From contig DLZV01000021.1 in assembly GCA_003447235.1 (NCBI GenBank), positions 128,014 to 157,303 of the forward strand: DNA of 29,290 bases, written 5' to 3'. Shown in pieces: positions 1 to 7,891 of the stretch. The position numbers were made by a program, and so were the translations under genes. Each line of letters starts with the position of its first letter. Within the stretch, counting starts at the first letter, position 1. This stretch comes from Prevotella sp. GTDB taxonomy: Bacteria > Bacteroidota > Bacteroidia > Bacteroidales > Bacteroidaceae. Under the pieces are notes generated by a model. It was given only the letters and a program-made list of their open reading frames with translations. It made no database searches and was not told the origin of the DNA.

Positions 1-57
1 GACGATACGTGGTGGGTACATGGAGGAAACGTGGTAGATGTCAGGACAGGGAGAAGA

Positions 58-297
58 TCAGTAGAGCATGCCAAACATCCATAGAGGGATGATGTTGCCG
101 TAGCCTGTCTCGATGTCGTCCTTGACGACGTAGCCGTTTTCTATGCTCTGCAGCTGGCGTTGTCGCTTCTTTTTGCCTCCTACCTCAAAGGTGTATTTCC
201 CATCGATGAGGAAGTCGGAGACGGGGGATGTGGTGACGGAACAGAGAGATCGGGTCTGGTTGAAGAAGAACGTCTCGCGAACCGTGCCTATCTGCAA
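58..297 (-). pseudogene. C-terminal remnant of an AAA+ ATPase (DUF4143-type)
   Basis: The reading frame encodes about 79 residues that match, as I recall the family, only the extreme C-terminus of the abundant Bacteroidetes AAA+ ATPases with a DUF4143 domain: an IGTVRETFF segment, then FEVGGKKK and a tail with VVKDDIE and IPLWMFGMLY before a TGA stop. Intact members are roughly 370-400 residues, so the P-loop region and most of the protein are missing. The frame starts at a TTG and stays open a little further upstream into the palindromic repeats at 314-406, where resemblance to the family ends. I read this as a 5'-truncated, non-functional copy. A match to the Bacteroidetes -7 box (TATCTTTGC) lies at 294-302 on the same strand, so some transcription is possible. 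Family assignment is from memory of the C-terminal motif. Confidence 0.6.
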
Positions 298-313
298 AGA
301 TACGTCTTTTTGT

Positions 314-406
314 GAAATTGCACTATGTTGTGTGCAGTTTTTGTGGAAAATTGCACTGAGGTGAGTGCGATTTTGGGTAAAAACTGCACTGAAGTGAGTG
401 CGATTT
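314..406. repeat. Three imperfect palindromes in tandem (about 32-bp spacing)
   Basis: Three related units follow one another at 314-340, 347-374 and 379-406. Each is an inverted repeat with arms close to AAATTGCACT and AGTGCGATTTT around a 6-8 base centre (GAGGTG, GAAGTG; the first unit is more diverged). The arrangement gives three potential hairpins of similar size, spaced regularly. They abut the truncated ATPase remnant. There is no T-tract typical of a terminator on either side. They may be a small repeat family, an insertion scar or protein-binding sites; the sequence does not decide. Confidence 0.7.
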
Positions 407-471
407 TGAAGAAAACGCCATAAGTCGGGCCACGAAGGAAAGGTTAATAGTGCATAAATATCAGATGGAAG

Positions 472-505
472 TTGGTGAGGATAGCGTTTTTCTCCCTATA
501 TTTGC
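472..505 (+). promoter_or_regulatory. Candidate promoter of the FMN-binding protein gene
   Basis: The -7 element TATATTTGC at 497-505 fits the Bacteroidetes consensus TAnnTTTG, with a possible -33 TTG at 472-474, a slightly long spacing of 22 bases. Transcription would begin near 510, giving a leader of about 80 bases that contains a purine-rich AGGAGGAAAA stretch before the start codon. Confidence 0.55.
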
Positions 506-589
506 AAGCAGTATAGTCCGAGGCTGTCCTGTGGGGCGGAGACGGGCAGGAAGGAGGAAAACGAAAGAGGAACAAAAAAGCATAGACCA

Positions 590-1000
590 ATGAAGAAATC
601 AAAATGGTGGGCCTCGCTGTCCCTGGCCCTCGTGATGAGTACGGGCTTGGCCGTGGCAGTAGGCCAGGGTGACAAGGTGATGCAGCGTCAGAGCGACGGC
701 ACGTATGTAGTCAATACCGTCACGTTGTGTCCGACGGTGCGCGGCTTCAAGGGCGCAACGCCCCTGTTTGTCTATATCAAGGGCGGCAAGGTGGTGAAGG
801 TCGAGGCCCAGCGCAACCAAGAGAGCCCGAAGTTTTTCCAGAAGGTGAGACAGGGCCTGCTGCCCAAGTTTGCAGGCATGAAACTCAGTACGGCAGCCAA
901 TGCCTCGGAGGTAGATGGCGTGACGGGCGCGACGATGTCGAGCCGGGCCGTGAAGAAAAACGTGGCGGCCGCCGTGAAATACTATCAGGCGCACAAGTAG
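590..1000 (+). CDS. Exported FMN-binding domain protein
   Basis: This 136-residue protein begins with a lysine-rich start and a hydrophobic segment (about residues 6-24) that looks like a signal peptide ending near AVA-VGQ. The rest fits the FMN-binding domain found in NqrC, RnfG and extracellular flavoproteins. The motif DGVTGAT at residues 109-115 matches the flavinylation signature in which ApbE attaches FMN through a phosphoester bond to the last threonine (Thr115). The role is therefore probably electron transfer on the periplasmic side of the inner membrane, as a small single-domain carrier. No Rnf, Nqr or ApbE gene lies next to it, so its electron donor and acceptor are unknown. It has its own promoter and converges on asd, separated by a long hairpin. 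Domain assignment is good; partner and pathway are inference. Confidence 0.82.
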   Translation: MKKSKWWASLSLALVMSTGLAVAVGQGDKVMQRQSDGTYVVNTVTLCPTVRGFKGATPLFVYIKGGKVVKVEAQRNQESPKFFQKVRQGLLPKFAGMKLSTAANASEVDGVTGATMSSRAVKKNVAAAVKYYQAHK

Positions 1001-1022
1001 CGGCCGCCGAGAAGCCATACGG

Positions 1023-1079
1023 ACGACGGACGTCGCGCCCGGTGCTGATGAGATCAGAACCGGGTGTGGCGTCCGTCGT
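1023..1079. terminator. Long three-tier hairpin between convergent genes
   Basis: The outer arms ACGACGGACG (1023-1032) and CGTCCGTCGT (1070-1079) pair perfectly. Inside, CCCGGT (1038-1043) pairs with ACCGGG (1059-1064), and CTGAT (1045-1049) with ATCAG (1053-1057) around a GAG loop. The element sits between the stops of the FMN-binding gene and asd, the expected place for a bidirectional terminator. No T-tract follows on either strand, so termination by this structure is inferred from position and shape only. Confidence 0.5.
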
Positions 1080-1117
1080 ATGTGTAGTTGAGGCTACGGA
1101 GCCTGTCGTGCTCCGTG

Positions 1118-2110
1118 CTACAGAATCTCGGCTATCTGGACCGCATTGAGGGCAGCCCCCTTGCGGATCTGGTCGCCCGTGAGCCAGAGCGTGCAACTAT
1201 GGTCGTCGGCCAGGTCCTTGCGGATGCGCCCCACGAAGACGTCATCCTTGCCCGCCGACTCCAGGGGCATGGGATAGACATAGTGCTGGGGATCATCGAC
1301 GAGGGTCACGCCAGGAGCCTCCTGGAGGGCGTGGCGGATTTCCTCTACCGAGAGCGGGCGCTCGGTCTCGAACCAGACACTCTCGGAATGGCTGCGGAGT
1401 GAGCTCACGCGGACGCAGGTGGCACTCGTGCGAACATCGGAGTGCATGATCTTGTGCGTCTCGTGATACATCTTCATCTCCTCCTTCGTATAGTCGTTGT
1501 CCGTCATCTTGTCGATCTGTGGTATGACGTTGTAAGCCAACTGGTGGGGGAAGTGGCTGATGCTATGGGCGCTGCCCGTCTCGAGGATCTCCTTGTACTG
1601 CTGCTGCAGTTCGCGCATGGCCTCGGCGCCAGCCCCCGAGGCGCTCTGGTAGCTGGCGATGTGGATCTTGCGGATGTGGGACAGGCGCTCGATGGGGTAG
1701 AGGGCCACGACCATCATGATCGTCGTGCAGTTGGGGTTGGCAATGATGTTGCGCGGACGGCGCTTGGCATCCTCCGGATTGATCTCCGGGACGACGAGAG
1801 GCACGTCCTCGTCCATGCGAAACTGGCTGCTGTTGTCGATCATCACGGCCCCGTGGCGCGTGATGGTGTCGGCGAAGCGAGCCGACGTGCTGCCTCCGGC
1901 ACTGGTGAAGGCGATATCGACCCCACGGAAATCGTCGTTGTCCTGGAGCAGGCGGACGGTATGGGGCTTGCCCCTGAAGAGGTACTCGCGGCCCGCGCTA
2001 CGTTCGGAACCAAACAAAAGAAGGTCATCGACCGGGAATTGGCGCTCTTCGAGAATGCGAAGAAGCTCTTGTCCTACGGCGCCGCTTGCGCCAACGATAG
2101 CTATTTTCAT
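1118..2110 (-). CDS. asd: Aspartate-semialdehyde dehydrogenase
   Basis: This cytosolic enzyme reduces aspartyl phosphate to aspartate semialdehyde with NADPH, the branch point toward lysine/diaminopimelate, threonine and methionine. The 330-residue protein starts MKIAIVGASGAVGQ, the N-terminal Rossmann GASGAVG motif, and carries NPNCTT with the catalytic Cys128, then SYQSASGAG, which includes the substrate-binding glutamine. A longer in-frame start exists at 2134, but the ATG at 2110 is preceded by AAAGGAA and begins exactly at the conserved Rossmann strand, so I chose it. Length is normal. A -7 box at 2147-2155 gives it its own promoter, divergent from the antiporter. The gene stands alone rather than in an amino-acid operon. 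Confidence 0.95.
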   Translation of the reverse strand: MKIAIVGASGAVGQELLRILEERQFPVDDLLLFGSERSAGREYLFRGKPHTVRLLQDNDDFRGVDIAFTSAGGSTSARFADTITRHGAVMIDNSSQFRMDEDVPLVVPEINPEDAKRRPRNIIANPNCTTIMMVVALYPIERLSHIRKIHIASYQSASGAGAEAMRELQQQYKEILETGSAHSISHFPHQLAYNVIPQIDKMTDNDYTKEEMKMYHETHKIMHSDVRTSATCVRVSSLRSHSESVWFETERPLSVEEIRHALQEAPGVTLVDDPQHYVYPMPLESAGKDDVFVGRIRKDLADDHSCTLWLTGDQIRKGAALNAVQIAEIL

Positions 2111-2146
2111 TTTTCTGTTCCTTTCTCTTAACAAGTAATATATGGC

Positions 2147-2155
2147 GCAAAATTA
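2147..2155 (-). promoter_or_regulatory. -7 element of the asd promoter
   Basis: Read on the minus strand the sequence is TAATTTTGC, a full match to TAnnTTTGC, about 37 bases before the asd ATG. A clear -33 TTTG was not found. Confidence 0.55.
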
Positions 2156-2199
2156 CGAAAAAGCGAGGACACAGTGGTGCGTAATTGCGTGTTTTTTGT

Positions 2200-2208
2200 T
2201 ACCTTTGC
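2200..2208 (+). promoter_or_regulatory. -7 element of the antiporter-lolD promoter
   Basis: TACCTTTGC fully matches the Bacteroidetes -7 consensus and lies 20 bases before the antiporter ATG, so the leader would be short, about 15 bases. The -33 element is weak. It is divergent from the asd promoter, with the two -7 boxes about 45 bases apart. Confidence 0.6.
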
Positions 2209-2227
2209 AAAAAATTAAGGAATCGAT

Positions 2228-4402
2228 ATGCTGCTCACGACCCAGTATCTCCCCATATCACAGCCGCCGCTGATCTTTCTGACGGTGCTCCTGATCATCC
2301 TCTTTGCGCCGATTATCATGGGCCGGCTGCGCATTCCCCACATCATCGGACTGGTGCTGGCAGGCGTCCTCATCGGCCCCTACGGCCTCCATGTGCTGGA
2401 GCGCGACGCGTCGTTCAGCCTCTTCGGTTTCGTGGGTCTCTTCTACATCATGTTCCTCGCCGGTCTGGAGATGGACATGGAGGGCCTTCGGCGCAGCCGA
2501 GGGCGGGTGCTGCTCTTTGGCGTGCTGACGTTTCTGCTGCCCTTTGTGCTGACCTACTTCATGGCCGTGGAGCTGCTGGGCTACACGCAGATGGCCTCGC
2601 TGCTGCTGGGCTGTCTCATGGCCTCCAACACCCTCGTGGCCTATCCCATCGTGGGTCGCTACGGACTGGGGCGCCATGCGGCCACCACGCTCAGTGTGGG
2701 CGCCACGATGACCTCGCTCTTCTTCGCCCTGGTCTCGCTGGCGACGATCGTCAACCAGTTTGAGGGCGCCTCGGGCCCAGGCTTTTGGCTATGGTTTGCC
2801 GTGAAGTTTGCGGCCTACTGTGCGGGCACGATCTTCCTCATCCCCCGATTGACACGCTGGTTTCTGCGCCGCTATAGCGATGCGGTCATGCAGTTTGTTT
2901 TTGTCCTGAGCGTCCTCTTTCTCTGTGGCGCGCTCTCCCAGATGATTGGCCTGGAGGGCATCTTCGGTGCCTTTGTGGCTGGACTGATCCTCAACCGCTT
3001 CATCCCGAAGGTCTCGCCGCTGATGAACCGTCTGGAGTTTACGGGCAACGCCCTCTTCATCCCCTATTTCCTCATCGGCGTGGGTATGCTCATCGACCTC
3101 CACCTGCTCTTCGAGGGTGGACGCATCCTCCTGGTCGTGGCCTGCATCACCTTCTTCGGCACGGCCGGCAAGGCCCTGGCAGCCTATCTCGCGGGGTGGC
3201 TCCTGCGCTTCGACCGCCAGGCTCGCCACCTGATGTTTGGCCTCACCTCCGCCCATGCTGCCGGATCCATCGCCATGGTGATGGTGGGACTGCGCATCCA
3301 GGTCGCCCCGGGCGAGTATCTCTTCGGTGACGAGGTGCTCAACGGCATTGTCATCATGATCCTCTTCACCTGCGTCATCTCCAGCCTCGTGACGGAATAT
3401 GCCGCCAAGCATATCGTCCTGGCCGAGAAGGAGCAGCCACAGGAGGACGCCGGGGTGCAGGATGAGACGGTGCTCATCCCTGTGAAATATCCCGAGTATG
3501 CCAACCGCCTCACCAACCTCGCCCTGCTCATGCGCAATCCGAAGCGCGACCACGACCTCGTGGCCTTGAGCGTGGTCTATGACGATGCCAATATCGATCG
3601 CCAGCGGGCCGAGGGCTGCAAACTGCTGGAGCAGGTGACGAGCTACGCCGCCTCGGCCGACGTGAAGATGCAGAGTCAGCTCCGCGTGGCGACCAATATT
3701 GCCAATGGCATCATGCACGCCTTCAAGGAGTTTAGGGCCACGGAGGTCGTCATCGGCATGCACATGCACTTCTCCGATTCCACCACCTTCTGGGGGAAGT
3801 TTCACCAAAGCCTCTTCAACGGCCTGTCGCGACAGATCATCATGGCGCGCCTGATGCAGCCCCTCTCGACGCTGCGTCGCATCGTGGTCTGTGTGCCCTC
3901 GCGCGCACAGTTTGAGCCAGGCTTCTACCGCTGGCTCGAGCGCCTCTCGCGACTGGCCGAGAATCTCGACTGCCGCATCGCCTACCATGGGCGCCAGGAC
4001 ACGCTGACCCGCATCCGACAGTATGAGCTCAACCACCATGAGAGCGTGCGCGCCGAATATGTGGAGATGGAGCACTGGAACGAGCTGCCGACGCTGGCCG
4101 CCCAGATCAAGGAAGACCACATCTTCGTGGTCGTCACCGCGCGCAAAGGCACGGTGTCGTTCAAGAACGCCATGGAGCGCCTGCCAGAGGAACTGACCAA
4201 GTACTTCTCAGGCAAGAACCTCATGATCATATTCCCCGACCAGTTTGGCGAGGACAAGACCGACGTGATGACCTTTGCCGAGCCCCAGCATGTCGAGGAC
4301 CGTTCGGCCTATGAGGCGGTGCTCGGATGGCTCTATCACAACCTCTACCACCGGCTGGCCGTGGCAGCGAAGAAAATAATCAGAAAAACGAAGAAGAAAT
4401 GA
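2228..4402 (+). CDS. CPA2-family cation/proton antiporter with cytosolic C-terminal domain
   Basis: The protein has 724 residues. About the first 395 form a membrane domain with roughly 12 hydrophobic segments and the N-terminal signature IIGLVLAGVLIGPYGL typical of Kef/NapA-type Na+(K+)/H+ exchangers. The remaining 330 residues are soluble, with stretches such as DHDLVALSVVYDD and TEVVIGMHMH that resemble universal-stress-protein (UspA-like) folds; no clear TrkA-N (RCK) glycine motif was seen. It probably exchanges Na+ or K+ for protons across the inner membrane. Start at 2228 fits the adjacent promoter; a longer overlapping open frame from 2185 is a shadow. The stop TGA overlaps the ATG of the next gene by four bases, so the two are co-translated. 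Ion specificity cannot be read from the sequence. Confidence 0.88.
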   Translation: MLLTTQYLPISQPPLIFLTVLLIILFAPIIMGRLRIPHIIGLVLAGVLIGPYGLHVLERDASFSLFGFVGLFYIMFLAGLEMDMEGLRRSRGRVLLFGVLTFLLPFVLTYFMAVELLGYTQMASLLLGCLMASNTLVAYPIVGRYGLGRHAATTLSVGATMTSLFFALVSLATIVNQFEGASGPGFWLWFAVKFAAYCAGTIFLIPRLTRWFLRRYSDAVMQFVFVLSVLFLCGALSQMIGLEGIFGAFVAGLILNRFIPKVSPLMNRLEFTGNALFIPYFLIGVGMLIDLHLLFEGGRILLVVACITFFGTAGKALAAYLAGWLLRFDRQARHLMFGLTSAHAAGSIAMVMVGLRIQVAPGEYLFGDEVLNGIVIMILFTCVISSLVTEYAAKHIVLAEKEQPQEDAGVQDETVLIPVKYPEYANRLTNLALLMRNPKRDHDLVALSVVYDDANIDRQRAEGCKLLEQVTSYAASADVKMQSQLRVATNIANGIMHAFKEFRATEVVIGMHMHFSDSTTFWGKFHQSLFNGLSRQIIMARLMQPLSTLRRIVVCVPSRAQFEPGFYRWLERLSRLAENLDCRIAYHGRQDTLTRIRQYELNHHESVRAEYVEMEHWNELPTLAAQIKEDHIFVVVTARKGTVSFKNAMERLPEELTKYFSGKNLMIIFPDQFGEDKTDVMTFAEPQHVEDRSAYEAVLGWLYHNLYHRLAVAAKKIIRKTKKK

Positions 4403-5097
4403 TAGACATCAAAGGTATAACGAAGAGCTTCGGCTCGCTACAGGTGCTCAAAGGCATCGACCTCCACATCAACAAAGGGGAGGTGGTGAGCATCGTGGGT
4501 CCCTCGGGGGCGGGCAAGACCACGCTCCTCCAGATCATCGGCACGCTGGACAAGCCCGATAGCGGGTCGGTGGTGGTCGATGGGGTAGAGACACAGCAGT
4601 TGTCGGGGCATAAGCTCAGCGAATTTCGCAACCGCCATGTGGGCTTCGTCTTCCAGTTTCATCAGCTCCTGCCGGAGTTTACGGCCATCGAGAACGTGAT
4701 GATTCCCGCGTTTATCGCAGGAAAATCGACCTCTGAGGCGCGGAAGCGGGCCGAGGAACTGCTGGACTTCATGGGTCTGGCCGACCGGGCGCGCCATAAG
4801 CCCAGCGAACTCTCAGGTGGCGAGAAGCAGCGGGTGGCCGTGGCACGCGCCTTGGTCAACCGGCCGGCCGTGATCCTCGCCGACGAACCCTCGGGAAGTC
4901 TGGACAGCAAGAACAAGGCGGAGCTCCACCAGCTCTTCTTCGACCTGCGCGACAAACTGGGGCAGACGTTCGTCATCGTCACCCACGACGAGACGCTGGC
5001 GCAAATCACCGACCGCACTATCCATCTGCGCGACGGCATGATCGTCGGTGGCGATGAGGCTTCGCAGGGCAACGAGGCTTTGCTGGGCGAGGTGTAG
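4399..5097 (+). CDS. lolD: LolD-type ABC transporter ATP-binding protein
   Basis: This 232-residue ATPase contains Walker A (GPSGAGKTT), the Q-loop segment FQFHQLLPEFTAIENVMIP characteristic of LolD and MacB-like ATPases, the signature LSGGEKQRVAVARAL, Walker B VILADEPSG and the switch histidine in VTHDE. LolD powers the LolCE complex, which releases lipoproteins from the inner membrane for transfer to the outer membrane; no LolC/E permease is next to it here. The start used is the ATG at 4399, which overlaps the antiporter stop (ATGA); an upstream in-frame start at 4327 would add 24 low-complexity residues encoded inside the antiporter gene. LolD is the best fit, although a MacB- or FtsE-like exporter ATPase cannot be fully excluded. 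Confidence 0.85.
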   Translation: MIDIKGITKSFGSLQVLKGIDLHINKGEVVSIVGPSGAGKTTLLQIIGTLDKPDSGSVVVDGVETQQLSGHKLSEFRNRHVGFVFQFHQLLPEFTAIENVMIPAFIAGKSTSEARKRAEELLDFMGLADRARHKPSELSGGEKQRVAVARALVNRPAVILADEPSGSLDSKNKAELHQLFFDLRDKLGQTFVIVTHDETLAQITDRTIHLRDGMIVGGDEASQGNEALLGEV

Positions 5098-5209
5098 GCG
5101 GGCGTGACACGGCTCGGCGGGCTGTCTGTCCATCCATGCCCTGTTTTGTGGACCGCCCTCCCGTCATTCATAGAAAAAAGTAGTAGGACCATTTAGACTA
5201 TCAACACAG

Positions 5210-6142
5210 ATGATCAAAATAAAACTCGGCGATTACAATGACCTGACTGTTCAGGAAGTGGCTTATCGTGAGGGCAAAGGCGAGCGCTTTGGCCTTTACC
5301 TCGATGGCGGACGCGACGGAGAAATCCTCATGCCCGACAAGTATGTGCCCGAGGGCACGCAGGTGGGCGACACGCTGCGCGTCTTCGTCTATCTCGACCA
5401 GGAGGAGCGACCCATCGCCACGACCGAGAAGCCACTCGCCCGGGTGGATGAGTTTGCGTATCTGCAATGTGCGTGGGTCAACCAGTATGGTGCGTTCCTC
5501 CATTGGGGCGTGATGAAAGACCTGTTCTGCCCGTTTCGCGAGCAGAAGAAGCGCATGGAGGTGGGACTGAAGTATATCGTCCATATCCATGCCGACGAAG
5601 AGAGCTACCGTCTGGTGGCCTCGGCCAAGGTGGAGCACTATCTCCACGACTATGCGGAGGACTACGACGCTGCCGCCCGTAGGGGAGAGATCGAGACCGC
5701 GGAGGAAGAGACGGACGCTGTGGGCTTCCGTCCCTACCATGTGGGCGACGAGGTGGAACTGCTCGTATGGCAGAAGACGGACCTCGGATTCAAGATCATC
5801 GTTGACAATCGCTATCCCGCATTGATCTACGAAGATCAGATCTTCCAGTATGTCCACACGGGCGACCGTCTGCGGGGATTCATCAGCCGCATACGTGAGG
5901 ACGGCAAACTCGACTGTTCGCTCCAGCCTACGGGAAAGCGGCAGACGCAGGACTTCGCCGACACGCTCCTGGCCTATCTGCAGGCGCACGACGGACGCTG
6001 CCCCTTGGGCGACAAGAGCGACAGCGAGGACATCAAGCGCGTGTTTCATGTGAGCAAGAAGGTCTTCAAGCGGGCTGTCGGCGACCTCTACAAGCGTCGC
6101 CTCGTCATTCCCGGTCCCACGTCGGTGGTGCTTACGAAGTAG
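5210..6142 (+). CDS. cvfB: CvfB-family S1 RNA-binding protein
   Basis: The 310-residue protein matches the CvfB/YitL family: an N-terminal S1-like barrel (about residues 1-65, with GLYLDGGRDGEILMP), a second one (about 70-135, with GAFLHWGVMKDLFCPF), a third (about 170-235, with GFKIIVDNRYPALIYEDQ), and a C-terminal winged-helix region (about 255-305, with FHVSKKVFKRAVGDLYKRR). CvfB binds RNA and affects virulence-factor expression in Staphylococcus; its role in Bacteroidetes is not established. It follows lolD after a 112-base gap in which I saw no convincing -7 box, so it may be transcribed with the antiporter and lolD. Confidence 0.88.
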   Translation: MIKIKLGDYNDLTVQEVAYREGKGERFGLYLDGGRDGEILMPDKYVPEGTQVGDTLRVFVYLDQEERPIATTEKPLARVDEFAYLQCAWVNQYGAFLHWGVMKDLFCPFREQKKRMEVGLKYIVHIHADEESYRLVASAKVEHYLHDYAEDYDAAARRGEIETAEEETDAVGFRPYHVGDEVELLVWQKTDLGFKIIVDNRYPALIYEDQIFQYVHTGDRLRGFISRIREDGKLDCSLQPTGKRQTQDFADTLLAYLQAHDGRCPLGDKSDSEDIKRVFHVSKKVFKRAVGDLYKRRLVIPGPTSVVLTK

Positions 6143-6241
6143 GGGGTGCACGCTTTTACGTGTAGGAATAATTGCCGTGCAGAGAACAGACTTGTGCACG
6201 AAAGGCTATACACTAAGACCTTCTTAGTAGAACAAAAGAAC

Positions 6242-6286
6242 AATAAAAAATTGGCCTGACACCCTGGTTGGCAGTGTGTCAGGCCA
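6242..6286 (-). terminator. Rho-independent terminator of pdxST
   Basis: Arms TGGCCTGACAC (6252-6262) and GTGTCAGGCCA (6276-6286) form a perfect 11-bp stem with a 13-base loop. On the minus strand the stem is followed by ATTTTTTATT, so it terminates transcription coming from pdxT, whose stop is about 80 bases away. Toward the plus strand no T-tract follows. The rest of the 226-base gap holds two smaller inverted repeats, CGTGCA/TGCACG (near 6174-6198) and ACTAAG/CTTAGT (near 6211-6227), possibly the end of the cvfB transcript. Confidence 0.88.
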
Positions 6287-6368
6287 TCTAACCTGTCTGC
6301 GGCTATCGAGGGCCGCATGGGAAACACCAAAAGATTCTATTTACACTTTCCTGGCAAAGCGCTGAGGC

Positions 6369-6938
6369 CTATGCGGCGATCATCGAGAGGAAGTATTTGT
6401 GTATGTGCAAATCGCTGTCCAGTTCGGGATGGAAAGCCGTGACGAGCTGGTTGCCCTGTCTTGCCGCCACGATATGGCCATCGACGGAGGCCAGGACGCG
6501 CACGTCGTCCTCCACGCTTTCTATATAGGGCGCACGGATGAACGTGGCAGGGAGACCGGTGCCCACCTCCGCCATGTCGAGGGAGGTGTGGAAGCTACCC
6601 AACTGTCGTCCATAGGCGTTGCGGCGCGCGCGGATATCCATCGTGGAGAGGCGCGGGAACTCCTCGCCCTCCACCTCTTTGGCCAGCAGGATCAGTCCGG
6701 CACAGGTGCCGAAGACGGGCAGTCCGCCGGCAATGGCCTCGCGGATGGGCTGGAGCAGCTCCAGGTCGTGGAGCAACTTCAGCATCGTCGTCGATTCGCC
6801 ACCCGGGATGACCAGACCGTCCTTGGGCTGGTTCCAGTCGGAGAGCTGGCGCACCTCAAAACATTCAGCGCCCAGCTGCTGGAGCATTCGCTCGTGCTCG
6901 ATGAATGCTCCCTGCAAGGCTAATACCGCTATCCTCAT
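6369..6938 (-). CDS. pdxT: Pyridoxal 5'-phosphate synthase glutaminase subunit
   Basis: PdxT hydrolyses glutamine and passes ammonia to PdxS for vitamin B6 synthesis in the cytosol. The 189-residue protein shows the class I glutamine amidotransferase layout: LALQGAFIEHE at the N-terminus, GLVIPGGES forming the oxyanion region, the nucleophile Cys79 in GTCAG, and the catalytic His170 and Glu172 in AFHPELDSD. Its length is that of Bacillus subtilis PdxT. Its ATG shares one base with the pdxS stop codon (TAATG on the minus strand), indicating co-translation, and a strong terminator follows. Confidence 0.96.
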   Translation of the reverse strand: MRIAVLALQGAFIEHERMLQQLGAECFEVRQLSDWNQPKDGLVIPGGESTTMLKLLHDLELLQPIREAIAGGLPVFGTCAGLILLAKEVEGEEFPRLSTMDIRARRNAYGRQLGSFHTSLDMAEVGTGLPATFIRAPYIESVEDDVRVLASVDGHIVAARQGNQLVTAFHPELDSDLHIHKYFLSMIAA

Positions 6939-7813
6939 TATTGTCCGCGCTCGGCCATGAGGATCTTGATCTCCTGCTCGTTGATGCCAACCATCGCCTC
7001 GCCCAGGTCCTCGCTCAGCTCGGCAATCTTCTTGGCATCCTTGTAGTTGGTCACGGCCTGGACAATGGCAGCGGCACGCTTCACGGGGTCTCCGCTCTTG
7101 AAGATACCCGATCCGACGAAGACACCCTCTGCGCCCAGCTGCATCATCAGCGCAGCGTCGGCAGGCGTAGCCACACCACCAGCGGCGAAGTTCACCACAG
7201 GCAGTTTGCCATGGTCGTGTACGTATTTCACGAGGTCGTAGGGAGCCTGGAGCTGCTTGGCAGCCTCGAAGAGCTCGTCCTCGCTCATGCCGACGAGGCG
7301 ACGGATCTCAGCCTGCATCAGGCGCATGTGGCTCACGGCCTGGACGACGTCGCCCGTGCCCGGCTCACCCTTGGTGCGAATCATCGTGGCACCCTCGGCA
7401 ATGCGGCGGAGCGCCTCGCTGAGATTGCGTGCGCCACAGACGAACGGCACCTCAAACTGCGTCTTGTCGATATGGTAGATGTTGTCCGCAGGGCTCAGCA
7501 CCTCGCTCTCGTCGATGTAGTCGATCTCGATGGCCTGGAGAATCTGTGCCTCGACGAAGTGGCCGATGCGGCACTTGGCCATCACGGGGATGGAGACGGC
7601 GGCCTGGATGCCCTTGATCATCTTAGGGTCGCTCATGCGGCTCACGCCACCAGCGGCGCGGATGTCGGCGGGGATGCGCTCCAGGGCCATGACGGCGCAG
7701 GCGCCAGCCTCCTCGGCGATGCGTGCCTGCTCGGGGGTCGTTACGTCCATGATCACACCGCCCTTCAGCATCTGGGCGAGGTTGCGGTTCAACTCTTGTC
7801 TGTTCTGTTCCAT
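6938..7813 (-). CDS. pdxS: Pyridoxal 5'-phosphate synthase subunit
   Basis: PdxS condenses ribose 5-phosphate, glyceraldehyde 3-phosphate and ammonia to pyridoxal 5'-phosphate in the DXP-independent route. The 291-residue TIM-barrel protein carries the hallmark segments KGGVIMDV (Asp23), VMAKCRIGH (Lys80, the sugar Schiff-base lysine), TKGEPGTG (Lys148) and VNFAAGGVATPADAA. It is full length and starts at an ATG 136 bases downstream of the kinase-AraC gene. A -7-like box at 7883-7891 suggests its own promoter. Adjacent pdxT completes the enzyme. Confidence 0.97.
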   Translation of the reverse strand: MEQNRQELNRNLAQMLKGGVIMDVTTPEQARIAEEAGACAVMALERIPADIRAAGGVSRMSDPKMIKGIQAAVSIPVMAKCRIGHFVEAQILQAIEIDYIDESEVLSPADNIYHIDKTQFEVPFVCGARNLSEALRRIAEGATMIRTKGEPGTGDVVQAVSHMRLMQAEIRRLVGMSEDELFEAAKQLQAPYDLVKYVHDHGKLPVVNFAAGGVATPADAALMMQLGAEGVFVGSGIFKSGDPVKRAAAIVQAVTNYKDAKKIAELSEDLGEAMVGINEQEIKILMAERGQ

Positions 7814-7882
7814 GATTTTATTTTCTTTTTATGTTTAATATTCTGTTTGGGTTGGCAGCGAGACTGCTTCGGCGAGGGCATA

Positions 7883-7891
7883 GGAAAGGTA
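7883..7891 (-). promoter_or_regulatory. Candidate pdxST promoter -7 element
   Basis: On the minus strand TACCTTTCC differs from TAnnTTTGC at one position and would give a leader of about 65 bases before pdxS. No clear -33 TTTG was seen; a poor -33 is what one might expect if an activator such as the neighbouring AraC protein works here. The same gap holds a short inverted repeat, CTTG-7-CAAG, near 7919-7933. No known riboswitch was recognised. Confidence 0.4.

Noticed and set aside
2789..4120. A 443-codon minus-strand frame opposite the antiporter
   Set aside because: Shadow frame very rich in His, Glu and Asp with no transmembrane or catalytic motif, opposite a real membrane protein.
4327..4398. 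Upstream in-frame start for lolD
   Set aside because: The extra 24 residues are encoded inside the antiporter gene and do not resemble the family; the ATG at 4399 gives the normal LolD start and a typical ATGA overlap.
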